Under the pieces are notes generated by a model, which ran no database searches, was not told the DNA's origin, and saw only the letters and a program-made list of their open reading frames with translations. This document shows, one piece after another, positions 20,182 through 29,660 of a stretch of DNA of 49,115 nt (positions are counted from its first letter, which is position 1; the number at the start of each line of letters is the position of its first letter). This DNA comes from a virus: IMG/VR virus record IMGVR_UViG_3300030202_002850, positions 1 through 49,115 of that record; one strand, written 5' to 3'. Position numbers and translations under genes: made by a program.

Positions 20182-23100
20182 CGACTAAGGTTTCTAGATA
20201 AATTTCTACTTAGGTTTCTTCCGGGTCTTCCACTAGAGCTAACTCTCCTAGTTGTTGACTCTCTGAAGACACTTCCTCCCCCTATTTGCCTAAGCCCTTT
20301 ATCCCAATCATCTAACAAATCTTTAACATACCTTAAATCTTCTGGGTTGTTAGTTCTTAACCCTTCGTAAAAAGCCCTCTTGGTTGGTGAGGATTTCCAA
20401 GCTCCACGAATAGGGCTTAACCCTCTAAGGGCAGATCTTATTTGCCTCCTTGCTTCATCCCTGTTCTTGTAAAGCTTTTGCTCTACGGCAATTTCAACCA
20501 TATAGTTAAAGGTTCGTTTAGCTTCTTTGAAGTTTCCATTACCAACATGCCCAGCCCATATCTTCTTAGGAGCAGTTAAAGCATTTGAGTTTCCTGTAGA
20601 AAACGGTGAACGAGTAAATGCTGTTGGTGACTTCATGTTGTCCTCCCTATTTAAAGTAAGTCTTCTGATCAGCCTCACCCCGTTCAAGTTCCTATTCATC
20701 CCTTCAGCATAAGGCATGAACCTAGTTACTGCTCTAGTAATAGGGAGAAAACTGTTTGCAAATTTAACACCATGCACCGACCAAGCATCTCCTTTAAAGT
20801 CTCCCCCTGCTACATCAGAAGCAAAGTGAACTACATCACCTATTTTACCTATTAAAAGATTGCCCGGAGTGTTAATGGCTCTACCCGGCAACCCAGTGAA
20901 GTAAGCATTCAAAGCCCCTCCAACGAATGGTACTGGCGTTGAAGCTAGCCCTAGATAAGACAATGCTTTTTCTTCCGTTGAGCTAGTCTCATTTGGCAGA
21001 ACAGTTATTCTCTGCCTACCAAATGCTACTTGCTCTACCTCTCGCATCAACATTTCAAACACCCAGTTCTCTGGGACAGCGGAACCTAATGCCATCCCTA
21101 TCCAAATCATTGAATTGAAAAACTCTCTAAGCCTACCAGCTTGACCTGACCTACCAAATGCTGCCTTAGCCCATACTGTTGCTGCATTAGCTGGCCAACC
21201 CATCAAAGGAAAGAACCATCTGGCTGCTGAGCTTGTCCTGAATTGAAGCGGTCTGTTACTTGGCGTTGCCATGTTAATGGTTGTCACCATAACTGAGGCC
21301 ATGCTGTCTCTTTGTGGAGCGGTAAAAAGATTTATATGGCGTGTGCTTTCGCCTGTTCTTTCAGCAGCTTCAAGCTTAGCCCAAAATTCTTTAACTGTTT
21401 CGTCGATGTTTGAAACCCCAGCCTTCGACGCAAAGTTTCTCATTTCAGAAAATGAAGCTTTGTTCCCATTTGTTAATTCTTCTGGTGTTATAAACTCATC
21501 AAGACTAACCCCTTCTTCTTTCCTAGCATAGTAAGCTTCTCTTGCTCTCTTTTCTAAATGATGAGCAACGTTATATCCTAGCTTAGCTAAGATGTTATTG
21601 CCGTATAAATCACCTAACCTTGGGAAGATTGGTTTACCAACAAGAGCTAAGCCAGACTCATACTGCCCCATTATTCCACCAAGTGTTCTAGCTAACAAGT
21701 TGTCGCTAGATTCTACTAGCCTTCCTCCTGTCTCCACAAACCTATCAAAGTTCCCAGCAGTTTCTGATGGATCAACGGGCATAGACAGCCCCCGCTGCGC
21801 CAACATCTCATACTCCCTGTTGCGTTGAGGTATAACATTTGCAATCTCTTCTGTTATAGGGTGCAGAAACCCTCTCAATATAGCGTCAGGTCTCCCTTTA
21901 GTTTCAATTCCTTTCTTAATTGCGCTGGGTAAACTCTTTGTAACGACACCTACAGTTGCGGCTTTGCCTCCGTAGTATCCAGTTTTAAGCGCAAGGGTCA
22001 GTGCTTGTTGTAATGTGTAAACCATTCCAATCGCAAAACCCTTAGGGGTTAAGACTGCACCATTACCAAGTAAATTATTGTAAGTTACACCACCGTGTAT
22101 AGGAGCTTCTGCTAAGTTTCTAGACAGTGTTAAGATAGACATCAAAACACCACCAATTGTAGATCTATAAAATCTTTCCCCGCCTCCCGGCGCTAGATCA
22201 GCGCTATACTCTGAGCTTCCTACCTGAGTAAAAGCTTTCTTGTAGCCATCAGAATACTTTTCAAGTAAGGCTATTTTAGATCTAATAAACTTCCTTACAT
22301 CTGGATATACCCCGCCAACTTTTATATCCATACCAAGCTCTTTTGCTATAGCTTCTTGAACCTTTCTGTTTTTCTTTCTTAAACCAAGTCTCTTAGCGTA
22401 CTTTTCTTCAAGCTTACCAATAAGATTTCCAGTGCTTAAATTATTTAACTCTTGAACAGCAGAGTCGATTGCCCGAACAACGTTAGCTGCTGGGCCAGTA
22501 GCTCCTTTAAATCCAAATCCACCAAACTCGTAATCATTATTAAACCCATAGTCGTAAAAGAAGTAAGGAGCTAATACATCTTTCCTTTGAGTTTCAAAAG
22601 GACTTGCACTCCTATAGTTCTGCACAGTTACAGAGCTTTCCCCCTCTGGTTCCTTAACCTCCTTGCCCATAACTTTCTCAAGATTATCAAGCACTGGGGC
22701 AATGTCTTCCATTAACATTTCTTTAGCTTTACTAACGCTTTCAAGTGATCCGATATCAGCTATCCTTTGAGCAACATAATCAGGGACTGACATATCAACA
22801 TCTTCGTGGCGTTTCTCCCTGACCTCTGCTGCTATAGTGTTATAAACAGATTCGCTTATCCCGTCTTCTTTAGTAGAGCGAACCCATTGCGGATTTCTAT
22901 CTCCTATAAAAGCTATTAAAGCATTTGATGTTTCTTCTGATTCATTAAATAATATATCGTACAGACTTGATTTAGGGCTATCCTTAAACTGTGCATACTC
23001 TTCTATTAAATTTATTCCTGTATCACTAAACCTTCTAGGCAACATCATCTTACCACGCTTAACTGGTAATCGCATAGTGCCAAGTATGCCTTTAATTTTT

Positions 23101-26100
23101 TGAGGCTGAATATCCTCGTTGTACTCAGTTACTTCCTTATTAAATTGAAATGCTTCCTCTGTGATCTGAGCTTCATACTGAAGTAACTCTATATCCTCAT
23201 TGGTAACAACATGTCCATTGCTAAGAGCTTGTCCAGCTTCGTAGTTATTACCGTCTTCTTGGTAACTTGCCCTTAATTCTCGGCCAACATCTTCGTTCCA
23301 TTGCCTTACAGCTTCAATTGCTGTAGTCCTTTCCCCGAACCATTGCTTTTCATAGCCGTGACTTTTAGCTGCATCATAAACAAGATTCCTCCACTTAGGC
23401 TGAGTCCTTTCTTGCCATGCTGAGAACCAAGAGTAGTAAAGGTTATGCGCTTCAACATATTTCTTGGCGATAGCCGCAGACTTAGTTGGTAAATCAGACA
23501 GCATAGCATCCATTACACCAAGAAAGATAGTCTGCCCGTATTTAGTTGGAGTGGCCCGTTGATTTGTCGTGTGGTGCATAACCATCTCCGACAAGTACAT
23601 ACTATTAATTCGTTTAAGAGTGTTATTGTAAAACCCAAAGTAAGGACTGTCAGGGTTCTCGCTTAACCAGTTTTGTATATCCGAAGCCGCCTCTTTTAAT
23701 TTAGCTAGGTTTTCTAAAGCTGAAACATCTCCGTTTTTACCTCCACTAAGCAGCTTAACTTTAACGACATTTTCTTGCTTATCTTGGGAATCAATTTTAT
23801 TTGGAGGCTTAGGTATAGTAATGTAACCCTCTGCAAACTCTTCAAAAATATCAGGCAATCCAGAAGGCTTATCTTCTGAGAGGCCAGCCGCTTCACCAGT
23901 TACCCTTCTGTACTCCACGAACTCTGGGTCACTAAGAACTCGGTCTAATGTGGCAATAGCTTCCTTTGTGTTAGAAAGACTTCTTAGTTTAGCTTTTATA
24001 TTACCGAGTGATTGCTGCATTAAAAGCTGCGCTCTGGCTTTCTTTGTTGTTAGGTCTCGCACATCTTTCATTGCGTCTTTGATAGCCTTAGCTCTTGTAG
24101 ACGGGTCTTTGATTGCACCTATTAAAGCTTTAGCGCTTGACTCAACATCAAGCATATTAATGTCAGGATCTTCTGATAAAGCAACAGCGAGCATGTTCTT
24201 TTTAATGTTCGCATTACTTGAGATAAGTGTGGATGCGACACGATACATATCTCTATCCTTGCTTGTTATCTTTTCACCTAAACCTTTCTTAACTTCTTTT
24301 AACCAATTAAATATTTCGTTACCAAACTCGGCTGTATTTGGAATAGTCGATGGGTCTTTAAGTAAAATCTCTTGTCCAGTAGGAGTAGAGTACAACAAGG
24401 ACACAACCTCCTTAACTTTGTTATTTAAGTCTGGAGTGTTTCTTTGCATTTGCTGTAGCACAGCAAGATCAGATACGGCTTGGACTACTGAAGAATTCCT
24501 AGCCATCTCGCTAGTGATTTCCCCTGTTGAAAGAATCTTAATTGCTGTATCAAGAGCCTTGCTTGCATCAGCTTCAGCTTCTCTATACCAATCAGCAGCA
24601 GTCTTCTTACCAACTACATCACGCATCCTTTTAGCAAACTGCTCCCCTTTTATTTCCTCTTCAAGTTTGGTTAATCTTTTGTTAAGTACCTCTCTTCGCC
24701 TCTCAATTATTTTGAGGAACTCAAAAGCATAAAGAGAAGTAGCATTTGCTAACTCAGGATGCCCATCGTCTATAAACTTTTGAATAATTGTTTCAAACTC
24801 TGCCTTCTCTGGAAGTTGGTTAGTGAGTGCATTAATCCTGTCTCCTTTAGACAAGTTCAACATTTTTCTGACAGACTCATTAGCGTCCGCTGGTATATGT
24901 TTTCTTATTAAAGTGTCTACTTTGCTAGTAGCAGCAGCAGACTGACGAACAAGATTGGCAGCTTTATCATCTTTGCCTTGTTCTTGTAAGAGCCTGACAC
25001 CAGATTCAACCCTGCTTGGATTTGTTACTGCACTAACACTAGCTGACTCCACATTATTCCTAAACAACATTCCTCCGGGCATAGCTGCTCTGACTATGCT
25101 GGCTTGTTTAGGGACATTAAATATAGCGGCAACCTCAGAATAAAACTGTCTCTCACGATTTCTTAATCTAGCTCCTTTTAAGGAAGCTGCACTTAGTATC
25201 GCATCTACAATCGACTTAACATACTCAACACCTTTCCTGAATGCGCTTTGATTGTTCCTGTTTACTAAGCCATTAGCATAGTACTCATCAGTGTTTGATA
25301 AGTAATATGTGTCTTGAATTATTTCATTAAGAGCTTCCTCGTTAAGATCTGGTAGTAGCTCCGGGTATTGCTGAGATGTTACTTCCCCTCTGCTTTGAAT
25401 CTGCTTTAGCACTTGATAGGATCGCTTACCTCTCTCATCTTTACGCTTACTTAGCTGTGCAACCTTCTTGGAAAGTTCGCTGTTCCTGAGAGACCTTGCC
25501 TCGCTTCTTAAATTTTGAGGTAAAAGCTTTGCTGTGAAGTGGGCTATTTCTTCCGCAACAACATCGGGGCTAGTGTTACCATTAGAAGCAATGCGAGCTA
25601 AGTTTAAAACAGAATTAAAAGTGCCTTCGTAAGTTATGTTAGTGTTGCCATCAGAATCAATCTTAGGAACAACTTCCATTGTTAACGATTGAAGCAAGTC
25701 GGGATGTATTGATTGTAAAAGCCTTAAACCTTGGCTTCTTTGTTCTTGTGATAACCCTATATCATCTCTGGATAATAAATCTTCAAGCTGCTGTTTGCCT
25801 TGGGCTGTTTGAGTTTCATTAGCTACGCCCGTAGTGTTTTCAGCTTGAGGTTTTTTTGCTTTTATCTTGGCTTGTGATCCATGAATCCTCTGGTAAAGCT
25901 CATAAGCAACATCAGCTATTGCATTTGCTGTTCTAGGATCAACAGCTTTTGCCCACTCAAGAACTTTTTCTGGGTTATTTATAAAGCCTTGTTCATCTAT
26001 ATGACCCTCTTCCCTTAGCGCTTCAAGCCTACCAGCTAATACTTTGCTGTTTGATATTACATCAATATATTTTTGAATAACATCAGCCTGTCTTCCCCCT

Positions 26101-29100
26101 AGTGACTCTCTTTCTATAGCAGCTTCATTTGTCTCAGGAGCCGCATCAACTTCACTGGACGGAACATCAGCTAACCTATTTGAAACTTCCCCATCTTCAA
26201 CCTTAGACTCATCAATAGATTCTAAAGTTCTTGATTGGGTTTCTTCCATTCCTTTCTGCTCTTTACTCCTAGCAACTATATTAGATATAGCTACCAAGTT
26301 CATACCCTCAAAATCTTCTTGAACAATTTTAACCAACTCCTTCTTTGCTTGGGTTTGGTTTTTAGAATTAAGTTTAGAGTCTTCACTTACCTTAGAGTAG
26401 TCAGGGCTTTCTTCTTTTACACTCTTCTTATCGTATGCAAAAGCAAACCCTTGCTTGTACTGCCTAAGGTACATTGTCCTACCAGAAACCTTTAACTTTA
26501 TAATCCCATCTTTATCTTTATTTTCAGTAACGGTTACTTCACCAGAAAGTTTTTTTAATGAGTCTTGCTCTAGGTTTTCAGTGTCAGTTATTTGCCTCCC
26601 TTGAGTATTCCTACCCATTATCTCATTATACCTACTGCCTTCAGTTAGTAACTGAAATGAGTTCTCTAATAACTGGCCCAGTTTTTGAGCGCTTAACTCT
26701 GCTCTAGGGTAAACACCTTCTTTCCTGTATCTGTTGGTAGCAAGTATGATTGAGTTAATACCCTCCTCGCTTAGCATTCCAGACTCTAACATCAAACCTA
26801 AAGCGGTTTTAGTTTTCTCATCTTTTACATTAGAAATAATTTCTTCGGCAAATGTCTTATCGCTACCTTTTCTCTTTAACTTTGTTTTAGCTTCGCTGAC
26901 TTTTTTAGAAATTTTATTACTTGAATTAAATTCCCATATTGGATTCTCTAATGGATTACCCTCTTCATCTAAATTAGCTAAAGCGTTTTTAGTAAGCATG
27001 CTATCAGGGATGATTGCCCCGTTTATAACTTGCTTTCCTTTCTTGCCATCTCTTGAGTCAACTGTAACTTGATTCAACCCTTCTTCAGTTAGCCTGTAAA
27101 CCCACTGTCTTTTGCCTTGTCGAATATACCCAACATCAATTTTACCAGTAGTTCTGTTTATCTTAATAGATAATGGATTTTGATTCGGGCCAAGAGTTAA
27201 ATTAATGTCGTATTCTTCTGAAGCTTTCTTGCCCTGTATTGCTTCTGGGTAATAACGTTTATTCCCAGCGCCTCTTTGACTAGCAAGAACAATAGTGCCG
27301 GGATCTGGATCAGTATAAGATTCACGCTCTTGCTTTATCTCTGTTTCTAATTCTTTTTGATCTTCAGATTTTTTTCTAGATACAGGTTTTGCTGCCTTAT
27401 CTTGTTTGGTTTCTGGGAGCTTAGCACTCGGCCCTTTTTTCTTAGCAACTTTTTTCTTAGTAGCTTTTTTCTTTTCGTCTGGCTTTGATACTTCAAGATA
27501 CCTTTGCGTCTTGTTTAAGTCTTTGAATACAGATTCTGGGAGAGGTTCGCTTGTGGATTTTTTAGGTGTAGGTTTTTTTCTAACCTTCCTGTTAGCTACA
27601 TCTTTAATATTATTAAGAAGACCTTTAGCTTTATTTCTAAAATTATTTAACCCTCCACCGCTTTCGTTCTCTCGGCTAAGCTTATTATAACCATCTTTTA
27701 TCTTGTTTCTGGCTTCACTCAACCCCGGCTCAAGTTCTTCCTCTTCTGTAACTCTTTCTTCCCTATTAAAACCAAATCTATCTGTAGGATTAACACCTTC
27801 CATTGCGCTGCGAGGAGTTCCGTCATCTTCTGGGATAGTGTTTGTAGCTACAGATTCTCTGGCTTGATCTAAACTTCCAGCATCCTCGTCCTTCTCAGCT
27901 TTCTTTTGGTTTAAATTTTGATATCTAGTTGAATCCATTGGGGTGGATTCGTCTTTAACCTCTTGCCTTAAAGTAGTTGGCTGGCCTATTGGGGCAGTAT
28001 CATCTTCAAGTTGTTTTTCTAGCTGTGTTTGATCTACACTAGAGAACCCTTCCATATAAGCTGAAGCAACCTCTTCACCAAACTCCTTTTTAAGCCTGTT
28101 GTATTTAGTTATTGATGAGCTAGTAAACCCTGACTCAGCATCAGCCTTGCCTTCAGCGAAAGATTGATTAAGCATATCTTCACCTACAACTGGCTCTGAC
28201 AATCCATCATCAGGAGTAACAACATCTTCTTCAGTCTGCTCTGGAGTAACGCCTTCAGCTTCCTTGCTGTACTGGTCGTACTGCTTGAGCATCGCTTCCT
28301 CAATTTTCTTTGCAGCATTTGGTATGTCTTCTTCAGCGATGTCAAACTCTTCAGCATGCTTTCTTATGAAAGCCTCAATATCTGGAGCAAAGTCATCTAC
28401 TTCCCTTCCTTCTATACCTCGCTTTCCAGTTTTAGTATTAACCCAGCTTTCAAAGTTCTGAGCAAATGCTGTCGTGCCTCCAATCTTAGCCCCAGATAAT
28501 CCACCTAGAAATCCATCATGCAAACCACGGGTAAAGATATCTATGTTTGACCTTTTAGGGTCGAAAGTTTTTTGAGCTAAAATTCCCTGAAGGGTAGAAT
28601 CCAACCCTTCCTCTACAAACTCAGCGCCGAACTGCTTAGAAGCATCTGATCCTGTTCTGGTAAATATACCATAGAAATCTTTAATAACTTCCCTACCTTT
28701 AGTCGGGTTAGCGAACACTCTTTCAATACCAGTAGCGCCAAACAAACTAACCAATGAGGCAGTGATAGCGCCAGAAGCTATAGCTGGCTTGAGTGCGCCG
28801 TACTGAGCTTGTAAATATGCTTGATCCCTAGCTTCTAACGGGTCAATTCCCGGTTCTGCTGATAAAATCTTCTTGTAGTTGTCGGCTGCAATTTGCTCAG
28901 CCGCTTCAGTGAAAGTTCCACTCGCTGAACGAACACCATGAACACTGGCTAAGCTACCCATTGTAGCTCTCCTTCCTATTGTGTTTACAGTGTCATCAAA
29001 TTTCTCAACTATTTGACGCTCTACAAGACTAGCCCCTAAGTCGCCACCTCTTTTTGCTGCTGTTGCTTTAGCAAGATTTTTAGTAGCCGCCTTCTTTAGT

Positions 29101-29660
29101 AATTGCTTAGCCCCAGCTTTAGCTACAGTACCAACTCCGCCAGTACCAATTAAAAAAGGAAGCTCTTGTGTTAGAGCTTCAGTCGCTTGGTAAGATAAGT
29201 TTGTAAGCTCACCGCCGCCAACAGCATCAAGCTCATCAACAACGTCATCTTGATACAACTGGCGAGCCATCTCGCTTTCTTTCCTAGCTGCAAGGACATC
29301 TTGATCGTCTCCAAAGATTGAAGCTCCTAATGCTTTTGCATCGGTAAGTGATTTATAAAGTGTTGGGGCCGCTCCAATACTTGGGAGCGTAAACATTTCT
29401 GGCTCTGACTTTATTCCTAAACCCTCAAGAGCTACGCTTGCTCCACCAGCAATTGTAGTTGGAGTGTCTTTCTCTCTCTCGAAAGCTATATCACTGTACT
29501 CCCCTATCAGTGATGCATAATCGCTATCAGTTGCGAGCCTGTTTCTTATCTTATCAAATTCGTCCTCTTCTTTTTTTTTACGTTGAGCTATAAGATCAGC
29601 CTCGTAATCTTCATAACTAAGAAAAGGAGTGAATTGATTAGGTGTTAAAAAGCTAGACAT
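20178..29660 (-). CDS. Giant internal-virion-type protein (3,160 residues)
   Basis: One ORF of 9,483 bases. The N-terminus (residues 1-60) is charged. Residues about 130-430 contain Gly/Ala-rich hydrophobic stretches (LPFLIGTGGVGTVAKAG, ASGAITASLVSLFGATG). Residues about 430-1,150 are Lys/Glu-rich low complexity (KKATKKKVAKKKG). A degenerate metallopeptidase-like AEEIAHF lies near 1370. Long helical regions follow. The C-terminal third again has hydrophobic segments (SSAARWFFPLMGWPANAATV, VPFVGGALNAYFTGL). It ends in a three-fold SRNL repeat. Phages of the podovirus type carry such large 'polyvalent' ejection or internal proteins, often injected with DNA. The position at the end of the virion operon supports this. 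The enzymatic domain content is not resolved by eye. Confidence 0.75.
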   Translation of the reverse strand: MSSFLTPNQFTPFLSYEDYEADLIAQRKKKEEDEFDKIRNRLATDSDYASLIGEYSDIAFEREKDTPTTIAGGASVALEGLGIKSEPEMFTLPSIGAAPTLYKSLTDAKALGASIFGDDQDVLAARKESEMARQLYQDDVVDELDAVGGGELTNLSYQATEALTQELPFLIGTGGVGTVAKAGAKQLLKKAATKNLAKATAAKRGGDLGASLVERQIVEKFDDTVNTIGRRATMGSLASVHGVRSASGTFTEAAEQIAADNYKKILSAEPGIDPLEARDQAYLQAQYGALKPAIASGAITASLVSLFGATGIERVFANPTKGREVIKDFYGIFTRTGSDASKQFGAEFVEEGLDSTLQGILAQKTFDPKRSNIDIFTRGLHDGFLGGLSGAKIGGTTAFAQNFESWVNTKTGKRGIEGREVDDFAPDIEAFIRKHAEEFDIAEEDIPNAAKKIEEAMLKQYDQYSKEAEGVTPEQTEEDVVTPDDGLSEPVVGEDMLNQSFAEGKADAESGFTSSSITKYNRLKKEFGEEVASAYMEGFSSVDQTQLEKQLEDDTAPIGQPTTLRQEVKDESTPMDSTRYQNLNQKKAEKDEDAGSLDQARESVATNTIPEDDGTPRSAMEGVNPTDRFGFNREERVTEEEELEPGLSEARNKIKDGYNKLSRENESGGGLNNFRNKAKGLLNNIKDVANRKVRKKPTPKKSTSEPLPESVFKDLNKTQRYLEVSKPDEKKKATKKKVAKKKGPSAKLPETKQDKAAKPVSRKKSEDQKELETEIKQERESYTDPDPGTIVLASQRGAGNKRYYPEAIQGKKASEEYDINLTLGPNQNPLSIKINRTTGKIDVGYIRQGKRQWVYRLTEEGLNQVTVDSRDGKKGKQVINGAIIPDSMLTKNALANLDEEGNPLENPIWEFNSSNKISKKVSEAKTKLKRKGSDKTFAEEIISNVKDEKTKTALGLMLESGMLSEEGINSIILATNRYRKEGVYPRAELSAQKLGQLLENSFQLLTEGSRYNEIMGRNTQGRQITDTENLEQDSLKKLSGEVTVTENKDKDGIIKLKVSGRTMYLRQYKQGFAFAYDKKSVKEESPDYSKVSEDSKLNSKNQTQAKKELVKIVQEDFEGMNLVAISNIVARSKEQKGMEETQSRTLESIDESKVEDGEVSNRLADVPSSEVDAAPETNEAAIERESLGGRQADVIQKYIDVISNSKVLAGRLEALREEGHIDEQGFINNPEKVLEWAKAVDPRTANAIADVAYELYQRIHGSQAKIKAKKPQAENTTGVANETQTAQGKQQLEDLLSRDDIGLSQEQRSQGLRLLQSIHPDLLQSLTMEVVPKIDSDGNTNITYEGTFNSVLNLARIASNGNTSPDVVAEEIAHFTAKLLPQNLRSEARSLRNSELSKKVAQLSKRKDERGKRSYQVLKQIQSRGEVTSQQYPELLPDLNEEALNEIIQDTYYLSNTDEYYANGLVNRNNQSAFRKGVEYVKSIVDAILSAASLKGARLRNRERQFYSEVAAIFNVPKQASIVRAAMPGGMLFRNNVESASVSAVTNPSRVESGVRLLQEQGKDDKAANLVRQSAAATSKVDTLIRKHIPADANESVRKMLNLSKGDRINALTNQLPEKAEFETIIQKFIDDGHPELANATSLYAFEFLKIIERRREVLNKRLTKLEEEIKGEQFAKRMRDVVGKKTAADWYREAEADASKALDTAIKILSTGEITSEMARNSSVVQAVSDLAVLQQMQRNTPDLNNKVKEVVSLLYSTPTGQEILLKDPSTIPNTAEFGNEIFNWLKEVKKGLGEKITSKDRDMYRVASTLISSNANIKKNMLAVALSEDPDINMLDVESSAKALIGAIKDPSTRAKAIKDAMKDVRDLTTKKARAQLLMQQSLGNIKAKLRSLSNTKEAIATLDRVLSDPEFVEYRRVTGEAAGLSEDKPSGLPDIFEEFAEGYITIPKPPNKIDSQDKQENVVKVKLLSGGKNGDVSALENLAKLKEAASDIQNWLSENPDSPYFGFYNNTLKRINSMYLSEMVMHHTTNQRATPTKYGQTIFLGVMDAMLSDLPTKSAAIAKKYVEAHNLYYSWFSAWQERTQPKWRNLVYDAAKSHGYEKQWFGERTTAIEAVRQWNEDVGRELRASYQEDGNNYEAGQALSNGHVVTNEDIELLQYEAQITEEAFQFNKEVTEYNEDIQPQKIKGILGTMRLPVKRGKMMLPRRFSDTGINLIEEYAQFKDSPKSSLYDILFNESEETSNALIAFIGDRNPQWVRSTKEDGISESVYNTIAAEVREKRHEDVDMSVPDYVAQRIADIGSLESVSKAKEMLMEDIAPVLDNLEKVMGKEVKEPEGESSVTVQNYRSASPFETQRKDVLAPYFFYDYGFNNDYEFGGFGFKGATGPAANVVRAIDSAVQELNNLSTGNLIGKLEEKYAKRLGLRKKNRKVQEAIAKELGMDIKVGGVYPDVRKFIRSKIALLEKYSDGYKKAFTQVGSSEYSADLAPGGGERFYRSTIGGVLMSILTLSRNLAEAPIHGGVTYNNLLGNGAVLTPKGFAIGMVYTLQQALTLALKTGYYGGKAATVGVVTKSLPSAIKKGIETKGRPDAILRGFLHPITEEIANVIPQRNREYEMLAQRGLSMPVDPSETAGNFDRFVETGGRLVESSDNLLARTLGGIMGQYESGLALVGKPIFPRLGDLYGNNILAKLGYNVAHHLEKRAREAYYARKEEGVSLDEFITPEELTNGNKASFSEMRNFASKAGVSNIDETVKEFWAKLEAAERTGESTRHINLFTAPQRDSMASVMVTTINMATPSNRPLQFRTSSAARWFFPLMGWPANAATVWAKAAFGRSGQAGRLREFFNSMIWIGMALGSAVPENWVFEMLMREVEQVAFGRQRITVLPNETSSTEEKALSYLGLASTPVPFVGGALNAYFTGLPGRAINTPGNLLIGKIGDVVHFASDVAGGDFKGDAWSVHGVKFANSFLPITRAVTRFMPYAEGMNRNLNGVRLIRRLTLNREDNMKSPTAFTRSPFSTGNSNALTAPKKIWAGHVGNGNFKEAKRTFNYMVEIAVEQKLYKNRDEARRQIRSALRGLSPIRGAWKSSPTKRAFYEGLRTNNPEDLRYVKDLLDDWDKGLRQIGGGSVFRESTTRRVSSSGRPGRNLSRNLSRNLSR
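26667..26687. repeat. Palindromic box core inside the giant gene
   Basis: TAATAACTGG, centre C, CCAGTTTTTG. The left arm and core match and the right arm is degraded. On the minus strand it codes KLGQLLE. It could be a chance match or a decayed copy. Confidence 0.45.

Noticed and set aside
22486-22506. GGGCCAG-like matches inside the giant gene (22490) and at 40170 and 44255
   Set aside because: Only the 7-9 base core matches. The AT arms are absent, as expected by chance.
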